Positions 22,839 to 30,787 are shown, counted from the first letter of the stretch. The stretch: 32,965 nucleotides of DNA from Actinobacteria bacterium 21-73-9 (GCA_002255565.1 NCBE01000002.1:1-32965); one strand, 5' to 3'. The notes: generated from the sequence alone by a model not told the origin. A program made the numbers and translations.

Positions 22839-23678
22839 ATGCTCTCAACGAGTGCGCTCGTCTGGGGCGCCCGCTGGGTCCGGCGCGCCGCGCTCGGCGT
22901 CGCGGCCGTCATCGTCCTGGCCTCGGTCGCCCCACTCGGACGCGGCCCGGTGCGCCTGGTCAACGTGAACGGCCACTACCCCGTCGGCGTGCCCAACTCG
23001 GCCGAGCCCTCGGGCGAGGCCCCGCCGGGGCGCACCGCGCTGGTGGGCTATCGGCTGTCGTACGTCACCGACTTCGGGGGCACGAAGCTCCCGCGGAACT
23101 GGTACCTCTTCACGGGGATCCCCGGCGGCGACCCCGGGGGCCGATTCCTGGCCTCGCACACCGTGGTGACCGACGGGATGCTCGAGCTGCTCGCCACCGA
23201 GAACCCGTCGAACCACCTGCACTGGTTCACCGGTGGTGTGTGTCAGTGCGGGGTGGCCCACGTCTACGGCGCCTACTTCGTGCGCTCGCGACTCAGCGGA
23301 CCCGGGCCCAACGTCGCCGAACTGCTCTGGCCGGCGAGCAACCACTGGCCACCCGAGATCGACTTCAACGAGACGGGCGGGTCGGACGTGTGGACCTCCA
23401 CGTCGCTGCACTACGGCGCGAACAACAAGATCGTGCGCAGCGGCGTGCACATCGACATGACCAAGTGGCACACGTGGGGCGTGATCTGGTCGCCCACGAG
23501 TGTCGTGTACACGGTCGACGGACGCGTGTGGGGGCGCTTCTCCCAGCGCGCCCACGTCCCGCGCGTCCCGATGACCCTCGACTTCGAGCAGCGGACCCTC
23601 TGCCCGCTCCACCGCCAGTGCCCGACGGCTCCCCAGCAGCTCTACGTCGACTGGGTCGCCGAGTACGTCCGCGCCTGA
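22839..23678 (+). CDS. Secreted/anchored GH16 glycoside hydrolase (paralogue 4)
   Basis: A 279-residue enzyme with a basic N-terminus and one hydrophobic segment (about 17-33) acting as signal or anchor. The signature YPVG...PSGEAPP (47-63) leads into the GH16 domain with E173, D175 and E178 in EIDFNE, then KWHTWGVIW and YTVDGRVW. Cysteines occur in GGVCQC and LCPLHRQC; with FEQRTLC this makes it the close partner of paralogue 2. The protein ends right after the DWVAEY strand, so it has no extra domain. It appears to have its own leaderless promoter and is followed by a gene-poor region. Substrate likely the locus polysaccharide (inference). Confidence 0.92.
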   Translation: MLSTSALVWGARWVRRAALGVAAVIVLASVAPLGRGPVRLVNVNGHYPVGVPNSAEPSGEAPPGRTALVGYRLSYVTDFGGTKLPRNWYLFTGIPGGDPGGRFLASHTVVTDGMLELLATENPSNHLHWFTGGVCQCGVAHVYGAYFVRSRLSGPGPNVAELLWPASNHWPPEIDFNETGGSDVWTSTSLHYGANNKIVRSGVHIDMTKWHTWGVIWSPTSVVYTVDGRVWGRFSQRAHVPRVPMTLDFEQRTLCPLHRQCPTAPQQLYVDWVAEYVRA

Positions 23679-24115
23679 GGCGCACCGTCACAACACCGGC
23701 CCAACTCCACTCAATATCCCTCCCAACCAGGGAGAAAAGGGGATTCCGGGTGAGACACTGGATGACCCTTCGAGTTCCTCGAAGTGGCCTCAGTCTCAGC
23801 TGAGGTGGTCCGTTCCTACATGCCCTTGCGGGACGGACCACGCCCTGAGGCGCGTCCGCGTCGAGCGGCTCACGTCGCCCCCGTGCGCGGGCGTCAGGTC
23901 GCGACGGCGCCGCGACACCCCCGAGGCGTGAGGGTGGCCGATCTCCCCGTCGGCACGGCGAGCCCCCGCCCCGTGGGTCACCGGGTCACGTTCACGACGC
24001 GATGCATGAAAGCGTCGTCATCGAGTCTCGTGAGACCCGAGGGCCGTGCGTCCTCTCTAGGGTTGAGCTCAGGGCGTCGTGGGCCGAGAGACGCGAGCAC
24101 CTCGCCCCGCGCTAA
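23679..24115 (+). other. Gene-poor stretch without a supported gene
   Basis: No frame here looks protein-like: the open frames are Arg/Pro/Ser-rich and lack family motifs or good ribosome sites. The first 130 nt are clearly less GC-rich than the surroundings. A weak stem CTCCC/GGGAG (23720-23734) and two adjacent hairpins (23768-23805) are the only visible structures. The region leads into a decayed gene, so it may be remnant or insertion-scarred DNA. Confidence 0.6.
23768..23805. repeat. Two adjacent short inverted repeats
   Basis: CTTCGAG-TTC-CTCGAAG (7-bp stem, 3-nt loop) is followed 3 nt later by CCTCAG-TCTCAG-CTGAGG (6-bp stem). They lie 90 nt after the last GH16 gene. They may form a tandem-hairpin terminator or an operator; no T-run follows. 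Confidence 0.45.
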
Positions 24116-24642
24116 CCCACCCTCGCTCTCGCCCTCGCCCTCGCCGCGCGCCGCGCCTTCGAGAGACGCGTCGTGCCGGGCCGGCGCGACCTGAACGACG
24201 TCCTCGCCACGACCGGTCTCGCGGGGCGGCACTGGATGGGAGGCGGGACGCTCCTGGGGTGGGCCCGTGAAGGTCGTCTCCTGCGCCACGACCGCGACGC
24301 CGACGTCGGAATCACGGCCGCGCTTCTACCGGTTCCGTCGCGAGGGCCCGTGCCACGAGTTCGATGTCTTTGAGCCGACCGGGGACGATACCGACCTGCT
24401 AGGTGTTCGACTGGCCTCCCGACAGCCTCGTGGAGGTCGAGCTGCGAGTCCCCAGCCAGCCGCTCGTCGACTTCTCCCTCCTCGGACGAACCGGGCGACG
24501 CCACGACGACGTCGACCTCGGGCTCACCCGGATCTACGGCGACGGGCGCACCCCGCAGCGGCGGTGGAACGACCTCGAGGACGACCTCTCGATCGTGGAG
24601 CGCCGACCCTGGCGCGACCCCGACCCGACCTGGGAGATCTAG
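24116..24642 (+). pseudogene. Decayed LicD/fukutin-like phosphotransferase gene
   Basis: Pieces of one protein lie in three successive frames. Frame one (24116 to about 24320) reads GRHWMGGGTLLGWAREGRLLRHDRDADVGI, matching in two parts the LicD/fukutin core GTLLG-x-R-(E/K)-G and H-D-x-D-x-D. Frame two (about 24320-24390) gives FYRFRREGPCHEFDVFEP. Frame three (24403-24642) gives FDWPPDSLVEVELRVP and a tail RIYGDGRTPQRRWND, like the YG-x-x-W-x-TP-x-x-x-W end of the family. A TAG at 24400 and a TAA at 24113 interrupt it, and the N-terminus is missing. Intact relatives transfer phosphocholine or modify surface glycans, which suits the locus. A CTCGCC-type repeat (24122-24146) may mark slippage. 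24643-24920 shows no gene. Confidence 0.65.
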
Positions 24643-24920
24643 CGTCCGATCCGATCTCGGGCACCGCCGCGACGAGCCGCCGCCTCGGTCCTCCGCGTCG
24701 TGGCGTGCCGGGGTGGCCCCGTGGCGGGATCGACGACGCCCCCACCAGGGACGACAGCGACCCACGCGGCGAGGAGCGGTGCGCCCCGCCCGTGACGCGC
24801 TCGCGGCCGCGGAGCCGCGAACCGCGGTGACGACGTGAGAGAATGACTTTTTTCCGAGCCGCTCGCCACCCGCTCCCCGTCCCGCGGCGCCGCGAACCAG
24901 GCCCAACGACGAGGACGAGC

Positions 24921-27116
24921 GTGGACGACAAAGAGAGCCCGGGTCGGCGCGAGGAGGAGCCGCGCGGCGCGTACCGGCTGTCCGACCCCGTGGTCGCGGA
25001 GCGATTCATGGCCCTCGAGGCGCTGGGCCACAACTCCTCGGACGTGATCGTCGTGTTGAACCACGGGGGCTTCGTCGTCTACGGGAACCCCGTCGCCCAG
25101 CAGTTCTTCGAGCTGAGCGCCGAGGAGGGCGTGGGGACCGACGCCCTCGGGCTGATCCACCCCGACGACCACGATCGAGTCCTCCAGGGCTTCGTCGGTC
25201 TCATGGAGCGTCCCGGCGGCTCGATCCGCGAGAGCCTGCGCGTCGTGACGCCCTCGGGCCTCGAGAAGGAACTCGAGCTCGTCGCCACGAACTCCTTCGA
25301 CAACCCGGCCATCGGCGGGGTCCTCGTCAACGGCCAGGACGTCACCCAGCGCAACCGCGACCAGGCCGAACTCGTCTCGCTCGCCGAGCGGTTCCGCGTC
25401 GCCTTCGCCGAGAACATGGCGCCGATGACCTTCACCGACCTCGAGGACCGGATCATCGACGTGAACGACGCCATGTGCGAGATGGTCGGTTACGCGCGCG
25501 AAGAGCTCGTCGGGCGCGACTCGACGACGTTCACCTACGTCGAGGACGTCGGCATCACCGAGGAGAGCCACCGCCGCGCGCTCGCCGGCACCGCACCCCA
25601 GACCCGCTACGTGAAGCGCTACCGGCGCAAGGACGGCCGGGTCATCACCGTCGAGGTCTCGCGCGCGACCGCCGTCGGTCCCGACGGGGCTCCCCAGTAC
25701 TTCGTCTTCTCCGAGCGCGACATCACCGAGGAGCGCAAGATGACCGCGGAGCTCTCCAAGCGAGCGCTCCACGACCCGCTCACCGGCCTCGCGAACCGTT
25801 CGCTCTTCGAGGACCGGCTCGACCAGGCCCACGCGCGCGCACGCCGCCACGGCGGGTTCGGCGCCGTTCTGCTCATCGACCTCGACGACTTCAAGGGCGT
25901 CAACGACACGTACGGGCACGTCATCGGAGACGAGCTGCTCGCGGCCATCGCCGATCGCCTCCGGCGCGTGGCCCGATCGACCGACACGCTCTGTCGCTTC
26001 GGTGGCGACGAGTTCCTCGTGCTCGTGGAGGAGATCGCCAGCGCCGACCAGGCTCGCGTCATCGCCGAGCGAGTCCTCGAGGAGATGGTGGCGCCGTTCA
26101 GCCTTCGCGGCACGACGTTCGTCCAGCGCGCCAGCATCGGCGTCGCGATCTTCGATCCCTCCGCCGAGGACGTCTCCACCCTCGTCCAGAGCGCCGACAT
26201 CGCCCTCTACGAGGCCAAGCGCCAGGGCCGAGGGCGCGCCGTGGTCTTCACGCCGTCGATGCACCAAGAGGCGGTGAGCCGCTTCACCCTCGCCCAGGAC
26301 CTCAGCCTCGCCGTCGAGCGCGGCGAGATGTCCATGGCGTTCCAGCCGATCATCGACCTCGCCAACGGCGAAGTCGTCGGCTACGAGTCCCTGATGCGCT
26401 GGCACCACCCCGAGCGCGGCGCCGTCCCCCCCGACGTCTTCATCCCGCTCGCCGAGCAGTCGAACCTCATCTACGACCTCGGGGCGTTCGCGCTGCGCGC
26501 CGCGGCCGAGGGGATGACGCGGCTGCCGCGCACCGACGGCTACCCGCCGTACGTGACGGTGAACCTCTCGGCCCGTCAGTTCCACGACCGCAACCTCCCC
26601 CAGCTCGTCGCCGGCGCGCTGCGCCACCACGACGTGGCCCCCCATCGCCTGCTCCTCGAGATCACCGAGAGCGTGGCCCTCGAGGACATCACCGAGTCCC
26701 TCGCGATCATCGAGGAGCTGACGAACCTCGGGGTCGGCATCGCCCTCGACGACTTCGGCACCGGGTTCTCCTCGCTCTCGTACCTCGTGCAGCTGCGCCC
26801 GAGGGCCATCAAGATCGACCAGTCCTTCGTCCGTCCGGCCGCCCCGAGCCCCCAGAGCGACGCCATCCTCGAACTGATCCTCCTGCTCGGTCGCAAGCTC
26901 GGCGTGATGATGATCGCCGAGGGGATCGAGACCCCGGCGCAGTACAACCGGCTCCGCGGGGTGAACTGCCGCTACGGCCAAGGCTTCCTCTGGTCGCCGG
27001 CGGTCCGACTCGACGAGGTGGAGGACCTGATCGCGAGGCTCGGCGAGAGCCCGCCGATCGACCACAGCCGCCGGCGCCGGGGCCGGATGAGCGAGCGTCA
27101 CGTCGTCGACGAATAG
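24921..27116 (+). CDS. PAS-PAS-GGDEF-EAL c-di-GMP turnover protein
   Basis: A 731-residue cytoplasmic protein with domains for making and degrading c-di-GMP. Two PAS domains (about 30-145 and 150-270, the second ending in FSERDITEERK) are followed by a diguanylate cyclase domain with intact GGDEF (361-365) and an inhibitory RxxD site (RSTD, 352-355). The EAL domain reads ESL (489-491) but keeps VNLSARQ, LEITES, DDFGTGFSSLSYL, IKIDQSF, AEGIET and the GQGF segment, so phosphodiesterase activity is likely. GTG is chosen with GAGGA 6 nt upstream; the ATG at 24843 would add 26 residues of Arg/Pro-rich sequence with atypical codons. Unlike the small EAL protein at 8764-9561, all key residues except the Ala of EAL are present. 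Confidence 0.92.
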   Translation: MDDKESPGRREEEPRGAYRLSDPVVAERFMALEALGHNSSDVIVVLNHGGFVVYGNPVAQQFFELSAEEGVGTDALGLIHPDDHDRVLQGFVGLMERPGGSIRESLRVVTPSGLEKELELVATNSFDNPAIGGVLVNGQDVTQRNRDQAELVSLAERFRVAFAENMAPMTFTDLEDRIIDVNDAMCEMVGYAREELVGRDSTTFTYVEDVGITEESHRRALAGTAPQTRYVKRYRRKDGRVITVEVSRATAVGPDGAPQYFVFSERDITEERKMTAELSKRALHDPLTGLANRSLFEDRLDQAHARARRHGGFGAVLLIDLDDFKGVNDTYGHVIGDELLAAIADRLRRVARSTDTLCRFGGDEFLVLVEEIASADQARVIAERVLEEMVAPFSLRGTTFVQRASIGVAIFDPSAEDVSTLVQSADIALYEAKRQGRGRAVVFTPSMHQEAVSRFTLAQDLSLAVERGEMSMAFQPIIDLANGEVVGYESLMRWHHPERGAVPPDVFIPLAEQSNLIYDLGAFALRAAAEGMTRLPRTDGYPPYVTVNLSARQFHDRNLPQLVAGALRHHDVAPHRLLLEITESVALEDITESLAIIEELTNLGVGIALDDFGTGFSSLSYLVQLRPRAIKIDQSFVRPAAPSPQSDAILELILLLGRKLGVMMIAEGIETPAQYNRLRGVNCRYGQGFLWSPAVRLDEVEDLIARLGESPPIDHSRRRRGRMSERHVVDE

Positions 27117-27185
27117 GGACCTTCGCGCCTAGTCGCGCCCCCGAGAGTCCCCTAAGACGTGAGTGGGGAGAGAGACGAGGACGGA

Positions 27186-27482
27186 ATGCACCGCAACGAG
27201 ACGTTCGATCACGGCCACGGCCCCGTGGCGCTGGGTCGGCGCTGCGCGATGGTCGGCGCACGAATCGCGCCCCTGCTGGGGATGATGGCCCTCGCGACCG
27301 CCGTCGCGCGCGTCGCGTCTCGGGCCGAAGCGCACGCCCACCGGCACTGCTGCGGCCACGACCACGACGAGTGGGATGACCGCTACGGCGAGAGGGCGGA
27401 GCAGTCGCGCCGCGGCCGCGGCGAGGACGGTCGTCGGTTCCGCACAGGTGAGTGCGAAAGGTGTGGGCACCACCGGCGCTAG
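27186..27482 (+). CDS. Small His/Cys-rich membrane protein, unknown
   Basis: A 98-residue protein with one hydrophobic segment (about 26-45, APLLGMMALATAVARVA), then HAHRHCCGHDHDEW and a charged tail ending in CERCGHH. The clustered His and Cys residues could bind a metal such as zinc, copper or nickel. I do not recognise a family. ATG has GAGG 5 nt upstream; a GTG at 27159 would extend it by nine residues. It converges on the SGNH hydrolase gene with a 25-nt gap. The opposite strand is also open, so the call rests on the ribosome site and on the non-random composition. Confidence 0.5.
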   Translation: MHRNETFDHGHGPVALGRRCAMVGARIAPLLGMMALATAVARVASRAEAHAHRHCCGHDHDEWDDRYGERAEQSRRGRGEDGRRFRTGECERCGHHRR

Positions 27483-27507
27483 GACTGAGTGCCCTCCGGG
27501 AGCGTGA

Positions 27508-28431
27508 CTACCAGCGTGCGGGCAGCACGTCCGCGATGGCTTGGGCGATGAGCGAGTAGCCGGCGTCGTTGGGGTGGTCGTCGGGCCCGAACGGCGCCTT
27601 GTAGCAGAACCACGTGTAGGCGCAGGCCGCGGCCACGTTCTCGGGGATGACCCCCACGTTGTCCATGGGCACTCGGGTCGTGACGTCAGTCTGGAAGAGC
27701 GCGGGCACGTTCGCCACGGCCACGCCCTCGGACTGATAGGCGTGGGCCATGACGGCGTTCAACCGGTCCATCGACTCCAGGGTGTAGGTCGCGGCCGCCG
27801 GGCCGCGGGCGCCGTCGAGGAAGTAGCCGAGGTACGGGTCGTTGTAGAGCAGGCCCACGAAGCGGACGTTCGGCCCGGCCGCGGACTTGAGGTCCTTCAC
27901 GATGACCGGGAGGTCCGCCGCGACGCGGGCGAGGGCGGCGGCGACGCACGTGGAGCTCGCGGGGAGGTGATTGAGGCACACGCGAAGGTCGTTGAAGCCC
28001 AGGTCGATCGTCACCAGGCCCGTCTGGCCCTTGTCCGCCTGGAGGATCTGCTCGGCGCGGCGCAGCTGGGTCATCGGCAGTTGGTAGCAGTGGTCGGCGG
28101 TGGTCGTCGAGAGCATGGACTCGACCGTCTCGCCGGGGCACCCGATCTGGTCGAGCGTGAGGGTGACCCCGCGCAGCGCCTCGCGGAAGACGAGGTCGTT
28201 CGCGTACCCGGTGTTGGTTCGCGCGCCGTTGTGATGGGAGACCCCCGTCGGCTGGAAGCCGAGCGAGGCCGAGGCCCCCACGTCGAGGTAGAAGGCCGAC
28301 ATCGAGGCGGGCGTCGAGGTGGTCGTCGTCGAGGTGGTCGTCGTCGAGTCGGCGCCCGAGGTCTGGCGCCCGGCCAGATACACCCCGACGAGAACCACCA
28401 GGGCCACGACGACGCGCACGACGTACTTCAC
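27508..28431 (-). CDS. Secreted SGNH/GDSL-type hydrolase
   Basis: A 307-residue exported esterase or acetylhydrolase. It has a hydrophobic N-terminal anchor (about 4-20), a Thr-rich stalk (STTTTSTTTT, about 29-42), then the SGNH domain: block I with the nucleophile S54 in the G-x-S-x3-G arrangement of VGASASLG, block III GFND (145-148) with the oxyanion Asn, and block V with H286 in DDHPNDAGY. Several cysteines suggest disulfides and an extracytoplasmic place. It could remove acyl groups from the matrix polysaccharide or act on lipids; neither can be shown here. The start is GTG with GGAGGAG 5 nt upstream; the open frame extends further but the extension is Arg/Pro-rich. Confidence 0.88.
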   Translation of the reverse strand: MKYVVRVVVALVVLVGVYLAGRQTSGADSTTTTSTTTTSTPASMSAFYLDVGASASLGFQPTGVSHHNGARTNTGYANDLVFREALRGVTLTLDQIGCPGETVESMLSTTTADHCYQLPMTQLRRAEQILQADKGQTGLVTIDLGFNDLRVCLNHLPASSTCVAAALARVAADLPVIVKDLKSAAGPNVRFVGLLYNDPYLGYFLDGARGPAAATYTLESMDRLNAVMAHAYQSEGVAVANVPALFQTDVTTRVPMDNVGVIPENVAAACAYTWFCYKAPFGPDDHPNDAGYSLIAQAIADVLPARW

Positions 28432-28464
28432 GACTCTCCTCCGTTGGGGGTGATGACACCCCGG

Positions 28465-28498
28465 GCGGGCGCGACGCCCGCGGGACTCATCCATTCTA
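28465..28498 (-). promoter_or_regulatory. -10 TAGAAT and leader hairpin for SGNH hydrolase
   Basis: TAGAAT on the minus strand (28498-28493) would start an mRNA near 28486, about 55 nt before the GTG. The leader contains a perfect 7-bp hairpin GCGGGCG/CGCCCGC (28465-28481, 3-nt loop). The same TAGAAT box precedes GH16 paralogue 2. Confidence 0.45.
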
Positions 28499-28646
28499 GG
28501 GGGCTCCCTGGTCGCGGCGGTGGCCATGGTCCGCACCCGCTCCCGGTGCGCGGGGACCGCGCCTCGGGAGTGGCGAGAAGGTGACCCGCGTGGCTTGCGT
28601 GGAGTGCCCGGCTGTCTTAGTACTTGGTGAGAACAGAAAGGAGGCC

Positions 28647-28973
28647 ATGCCACCCTTCATCCGCGTCGGCCCGGGCCCCCGGGGCTACGTCGTGCGTCTC
28701 GCTCCGGGTTCCTTCATGGGTCACCCCTTGATCGGCGGGCTCGTCACCCTCCTCGTCGTCGGCCTGCTCCTCGCCCTCGCCGTCGCCGCCGTCGCGGTCT
28801 TGGTGCGTGGGGGCGGCCTGAACGCCGCGGGCCACTCGTCGCCCCCGAACCGGGGCGCCGGAGCGAGCGCCAACGACGAGGCCCTGCGGATCCTCAGCCA
28901 GCGCTTCGCGCGAGGCGAGATCGACGCGGGCGAGTACGTCGAGCGCCGCGACCTGCTCAAGCAGTCCGCGTAA
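28647..28973 (+). CDS. Small membrane protein with C-terminal SHOCT domain
   Basis: A 108-residue protein: a short N-terminal region, one transmembrane helix (about 28-54), a Gly/Ser/Pro linker, and a SHOCT motif (about 77-105: LRILSQRFARGEIDAGEYVERRDLL). SHOCT is a short helical module found at protein termini that is thought to mediate oligomerisation. An excellent AAAGGAGG lies 4 nt before the ATG. It is divergent from the SGNH hydrolase gene, with a 215-nt gap that must hold both promoters. A small ORF follows 20 nt downstream. Function unknown. Confidence 0.85.
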   Translation: MPPFIRVGPGPRGYVVRLAPGSFMGHPLIGGLVTLLVVGLLLALAVAAVAVLVRGGGLNAAGHSSPPNRGAGASANDEALRILSQRFARGEIDAGEYVERRDLLKQSA

Positions 28974-28993
28974 GCCCGTCGTGAGGGGGTCCG

Positions 28994-29203
28994 GTGGCGA
29001 GCGAGCGCTGCCCGGACGCCCACGTCGCCACGGACGTCGCCGAGGTGCGCGACGGCCAGAGGCTCTCCCCGGTCCAGCTCGTGCGCGGGCGAGAGCCGGC
29101 CGACCACCCGCTCGCGGGTGCCGACGGCCGTCACCGGATCCGCGCCCGCCACGGGATCGGCGAGGACCCGCCCATCCCGTGTCGCCTCGTCGACCCGCCC
29201 TAG
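28994..29203 (+). CDS. Small ParB/sulfiredoxin-like domain protein (tentative)
   Basis: A 69-residue frame. Its second half, HPLAGADGRHRIRARHGIG followed by IPCRLVD, resembles the ParB-N/sulfiredoxin-like fold, whose hallmark is DG-x-HR-x2-A-x4-G followed by (I/V)P-(A/C)-x-(V/I). The region before it (DGQRLSPVQLVRG) fits the preceding strand and helix. GTG has GAGGGGG 4 nt upstream, and third codon positions are almost all G or C as in real genes here. It is much shorter than chromosome-partition ParB and lacks a helix-turn-helix, so it may be a stand-alone nuclease-like or nucleotide-binding domain, or a remnant. It lies 20 nt after the SHOCT gene and may be cotranscribed. Confidence 0.5.
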   Translation: MASERCPDAHVATDVAEVRDGQRLSPVQLVRGREPADHPLAGADGRHRIRARHGIGEDPPIPCRLVDPP

Positions 29204-29227
29204 ACCCGCCATCATCAGGACGGTTCT

Positions 29228-29233
29228 TATACT
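29228..29233 (+). promoter_or_regulatory. -10 TATACT before CX5C-repeat protein
   Basis: TATACT within TTCTTATACTGAG is a near-consensus -10 in an AT-rich patch, 46 nt before the ATG. No clear -35 at 16-18 nt. The leader contains the GGAAAGGG ribosome site. Confidence 0.5.
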
Positions 29234-29279
29234 GAGTCCTCGAGCCGGGCCGTCGCCGGGCTCGGAGCGGAAAGGGCCG

Positions 29280-30716
29280 ATGAGAACGCTGCGCCGAGCC
29301 TCGGGCCTGCTGGCGGCGCTGGTGGTGATCGCGCCCCTCGCGAGCGCCGCGAGCGCCGCGCCGGCGCGCGTCAGCGCCCACCGGGCCGCCCTGCCCGCGG
29401 GGGGCACCGGGATCGCGAGCGGCCTGCTCACCACGCTCGCCTGTCCCGCGCCGGGCGTCTGCGAGGCCGCCGGCTCCTACACCGGGGCCGGGCGGGCCGT
29501 CTACGGCGTCGTGCTCAACGAGCGCGGCGGCCGCTGGGTCGCGCCGAGCGTCTTGCGGGCCCCGGTCGACGCGAGCGCCAACCCCGGCACGACGGTGGCC
29601 TCGCTCGCCTGCGCCGCGCCGGGACGCTGCGTCGTGGGCGGCTCGTACACCGACGCCGCGGGCGACGTCCAGGCCTTCGTCGCGAACCAGTCGGGGGACG
29701 CCTGGCCCCGCGCGCTGGCGATCGGGCTGCCGACGAACGCGCTCGGGCCCGGACAGGTCGCCGCCGTGCGCTCGGTGGCCTGTGGGGCGCCGGGCTCGTG
29801 CGTGGCCGTGGGCACCTACCTCGACGACTCGCGGATCCCGCGCACGCGAGCCTTCGTCGCCCTCGCGTCCGGGGGTCGGTGGTCTCCGGCCCAGGAGGTG
29901 ACCCTGCCCACGCCGTCCAACCTCGACCCCTTCGCGGGTCTCAGCCAGGCGGCCTGCGCGTCGGCGACCCACTGCGTCGCGGTGGGCTCCTACATCGACG
30001 CGAACGACGTGACCCAGGGCCTCGCCGTCTCGATCGACGCAGGGACGCCCACCTCCAGCGTGGTCGCGCCCCCCGCCAACGCCAGCACCTTCGCCGGGAC
30101 GACGCTCGCCGAGGTGGCCTGTGCGACGGGCGGTGCGTGCACCGCGGTGGGCACCTACATCGACCGCACCGGCGCCGTCGTTCCCCTCGTCGACTCCTCC
30201 TCGTCGCCGGTCTGGCCCCAGGCCGCCGCCCTCGCCCTGCCCGCGGGGGCCCGCCGCGACCCCAAGGTCCTGCTCTACGGCTACCAGGGGATCAGCTGCT
30301 CGGGTCCGGGCACGTGCGCGACCGGGGGGCAGTACGTGGCCGCGAACGGCCTCTACCAGGGCTTCCTCGCCACCGAGTCCAACGGGACCTGGCACCGGGC
30401 GACCCGGATGCCCACGCCGGCCGGGTCGAGTTCGGGCGGGCCCAACGGGGGCGTCGTCGCGGTGGCCTGCCCGGCGGCCGGGGCCTGTCGGGCCGGCGGG
30501 GCCTACCTCGACCGCGCCGGCCACTACCAGGCCCTCGTCCTCACCCTCGCCGGCGGCGTCTGGCGCGGCTCGACGGTGGCCCTGCCCGACCGCGCGGCGA
30601 CGGTCGGGGTCGACGGGGGCCTCTACGCGATCGCCTGCCCCGGCACCGGGGCCTGCGTCGGGGTGGGCAGCTACCAGCGCGGCGCCTCCTACCAGGGCTT
30701 CACGCTCGGCGCGTAG
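29280..30716 (+). CDS. Secreted protein with eight CX5C repeats, propeller-like
   Basis: A 478-residue exported protein. A signal peptide (about 1-27, ending ASAAPA) is followed by eight units of about 50-60 residues, each with A/S-C-x5-C-x3-G-x-Y: CPAPGVC, CAAPGRC, CGAPGSC, CASATHC, CATGGAC, CSGPGTC, CPAAGAC, CPGTGAC. Each is followed by a strand that often reads (S/T)YxDxxG and then a Trp- or Phe-bearing strand. Regular blades with a Cys pair suggest a disulfide-stabilised beta-propeller or stacked-strand fold outside the cell. No catalytic motif is visible; a binding or adhesion role is a guess. GGAAAGGG precedes the ATG by 4 nt. Confidence 0.85.
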   Translation: MRTLRRASGLLAALVVIAPLASAASAAPARVSAHRAALPAGGTGIASGLLTTLACPAPGVCEAAGSYTGAGRAVYGVVLNERGGRWVAPSVLRAPVDASANPGTTVASLACAAPGRCVVGGSYTDAAGDVQAFVANQSGDAWPRALAIGLPTNALGPGQVAAVRSVACGAPGSCVAVGTYLDDSRIPRTRAFVALASGGRWSPAQEVTLPTPSNLDPFAGLSQAACASATHCVAVGSYIDANDVTQGLAVSIDAGTPTSSVVAPPANASTFAGTTLAEVACATGGACTAVGTYIDRTGAVVPLVDSSSSPVWPQAAALALPAGARRDPKVLLYGYQGISCSGPGTCATGGQYVAANGLYQGFLATESNGTWHRATRMPTPAGSSSGGPNGGVVAVACPAAGACRAGGAYLDRAGHYQALVLTLAGGVWRGSTVALPDRAATVGVDGGLYAIACPGTGACVGVGSYQRGASYQGFTLGA

Positions 30717-30787
30717 TCCCGGCCACAGTTCATCTCTCTTCCACCTCGGGGTCCCTCCCGCTTCACCGGCGCGTAACCCGCGCTCCG

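Noticed and set aside
23784-24194. 136-codon frame after the last GH16 gene
   Set aside because: Ser/Arg/Pro-rich, no ribosome site, no motif, and it overlaps the start of the decayed LicD-like gene in a different frame.
24639-27101. Open frame of 820 codons on the minus strand
   Set aside because: Mirror of the PAS-PAS-GGDEF-EAL gene; acidic and His-rich without recognisable domains.
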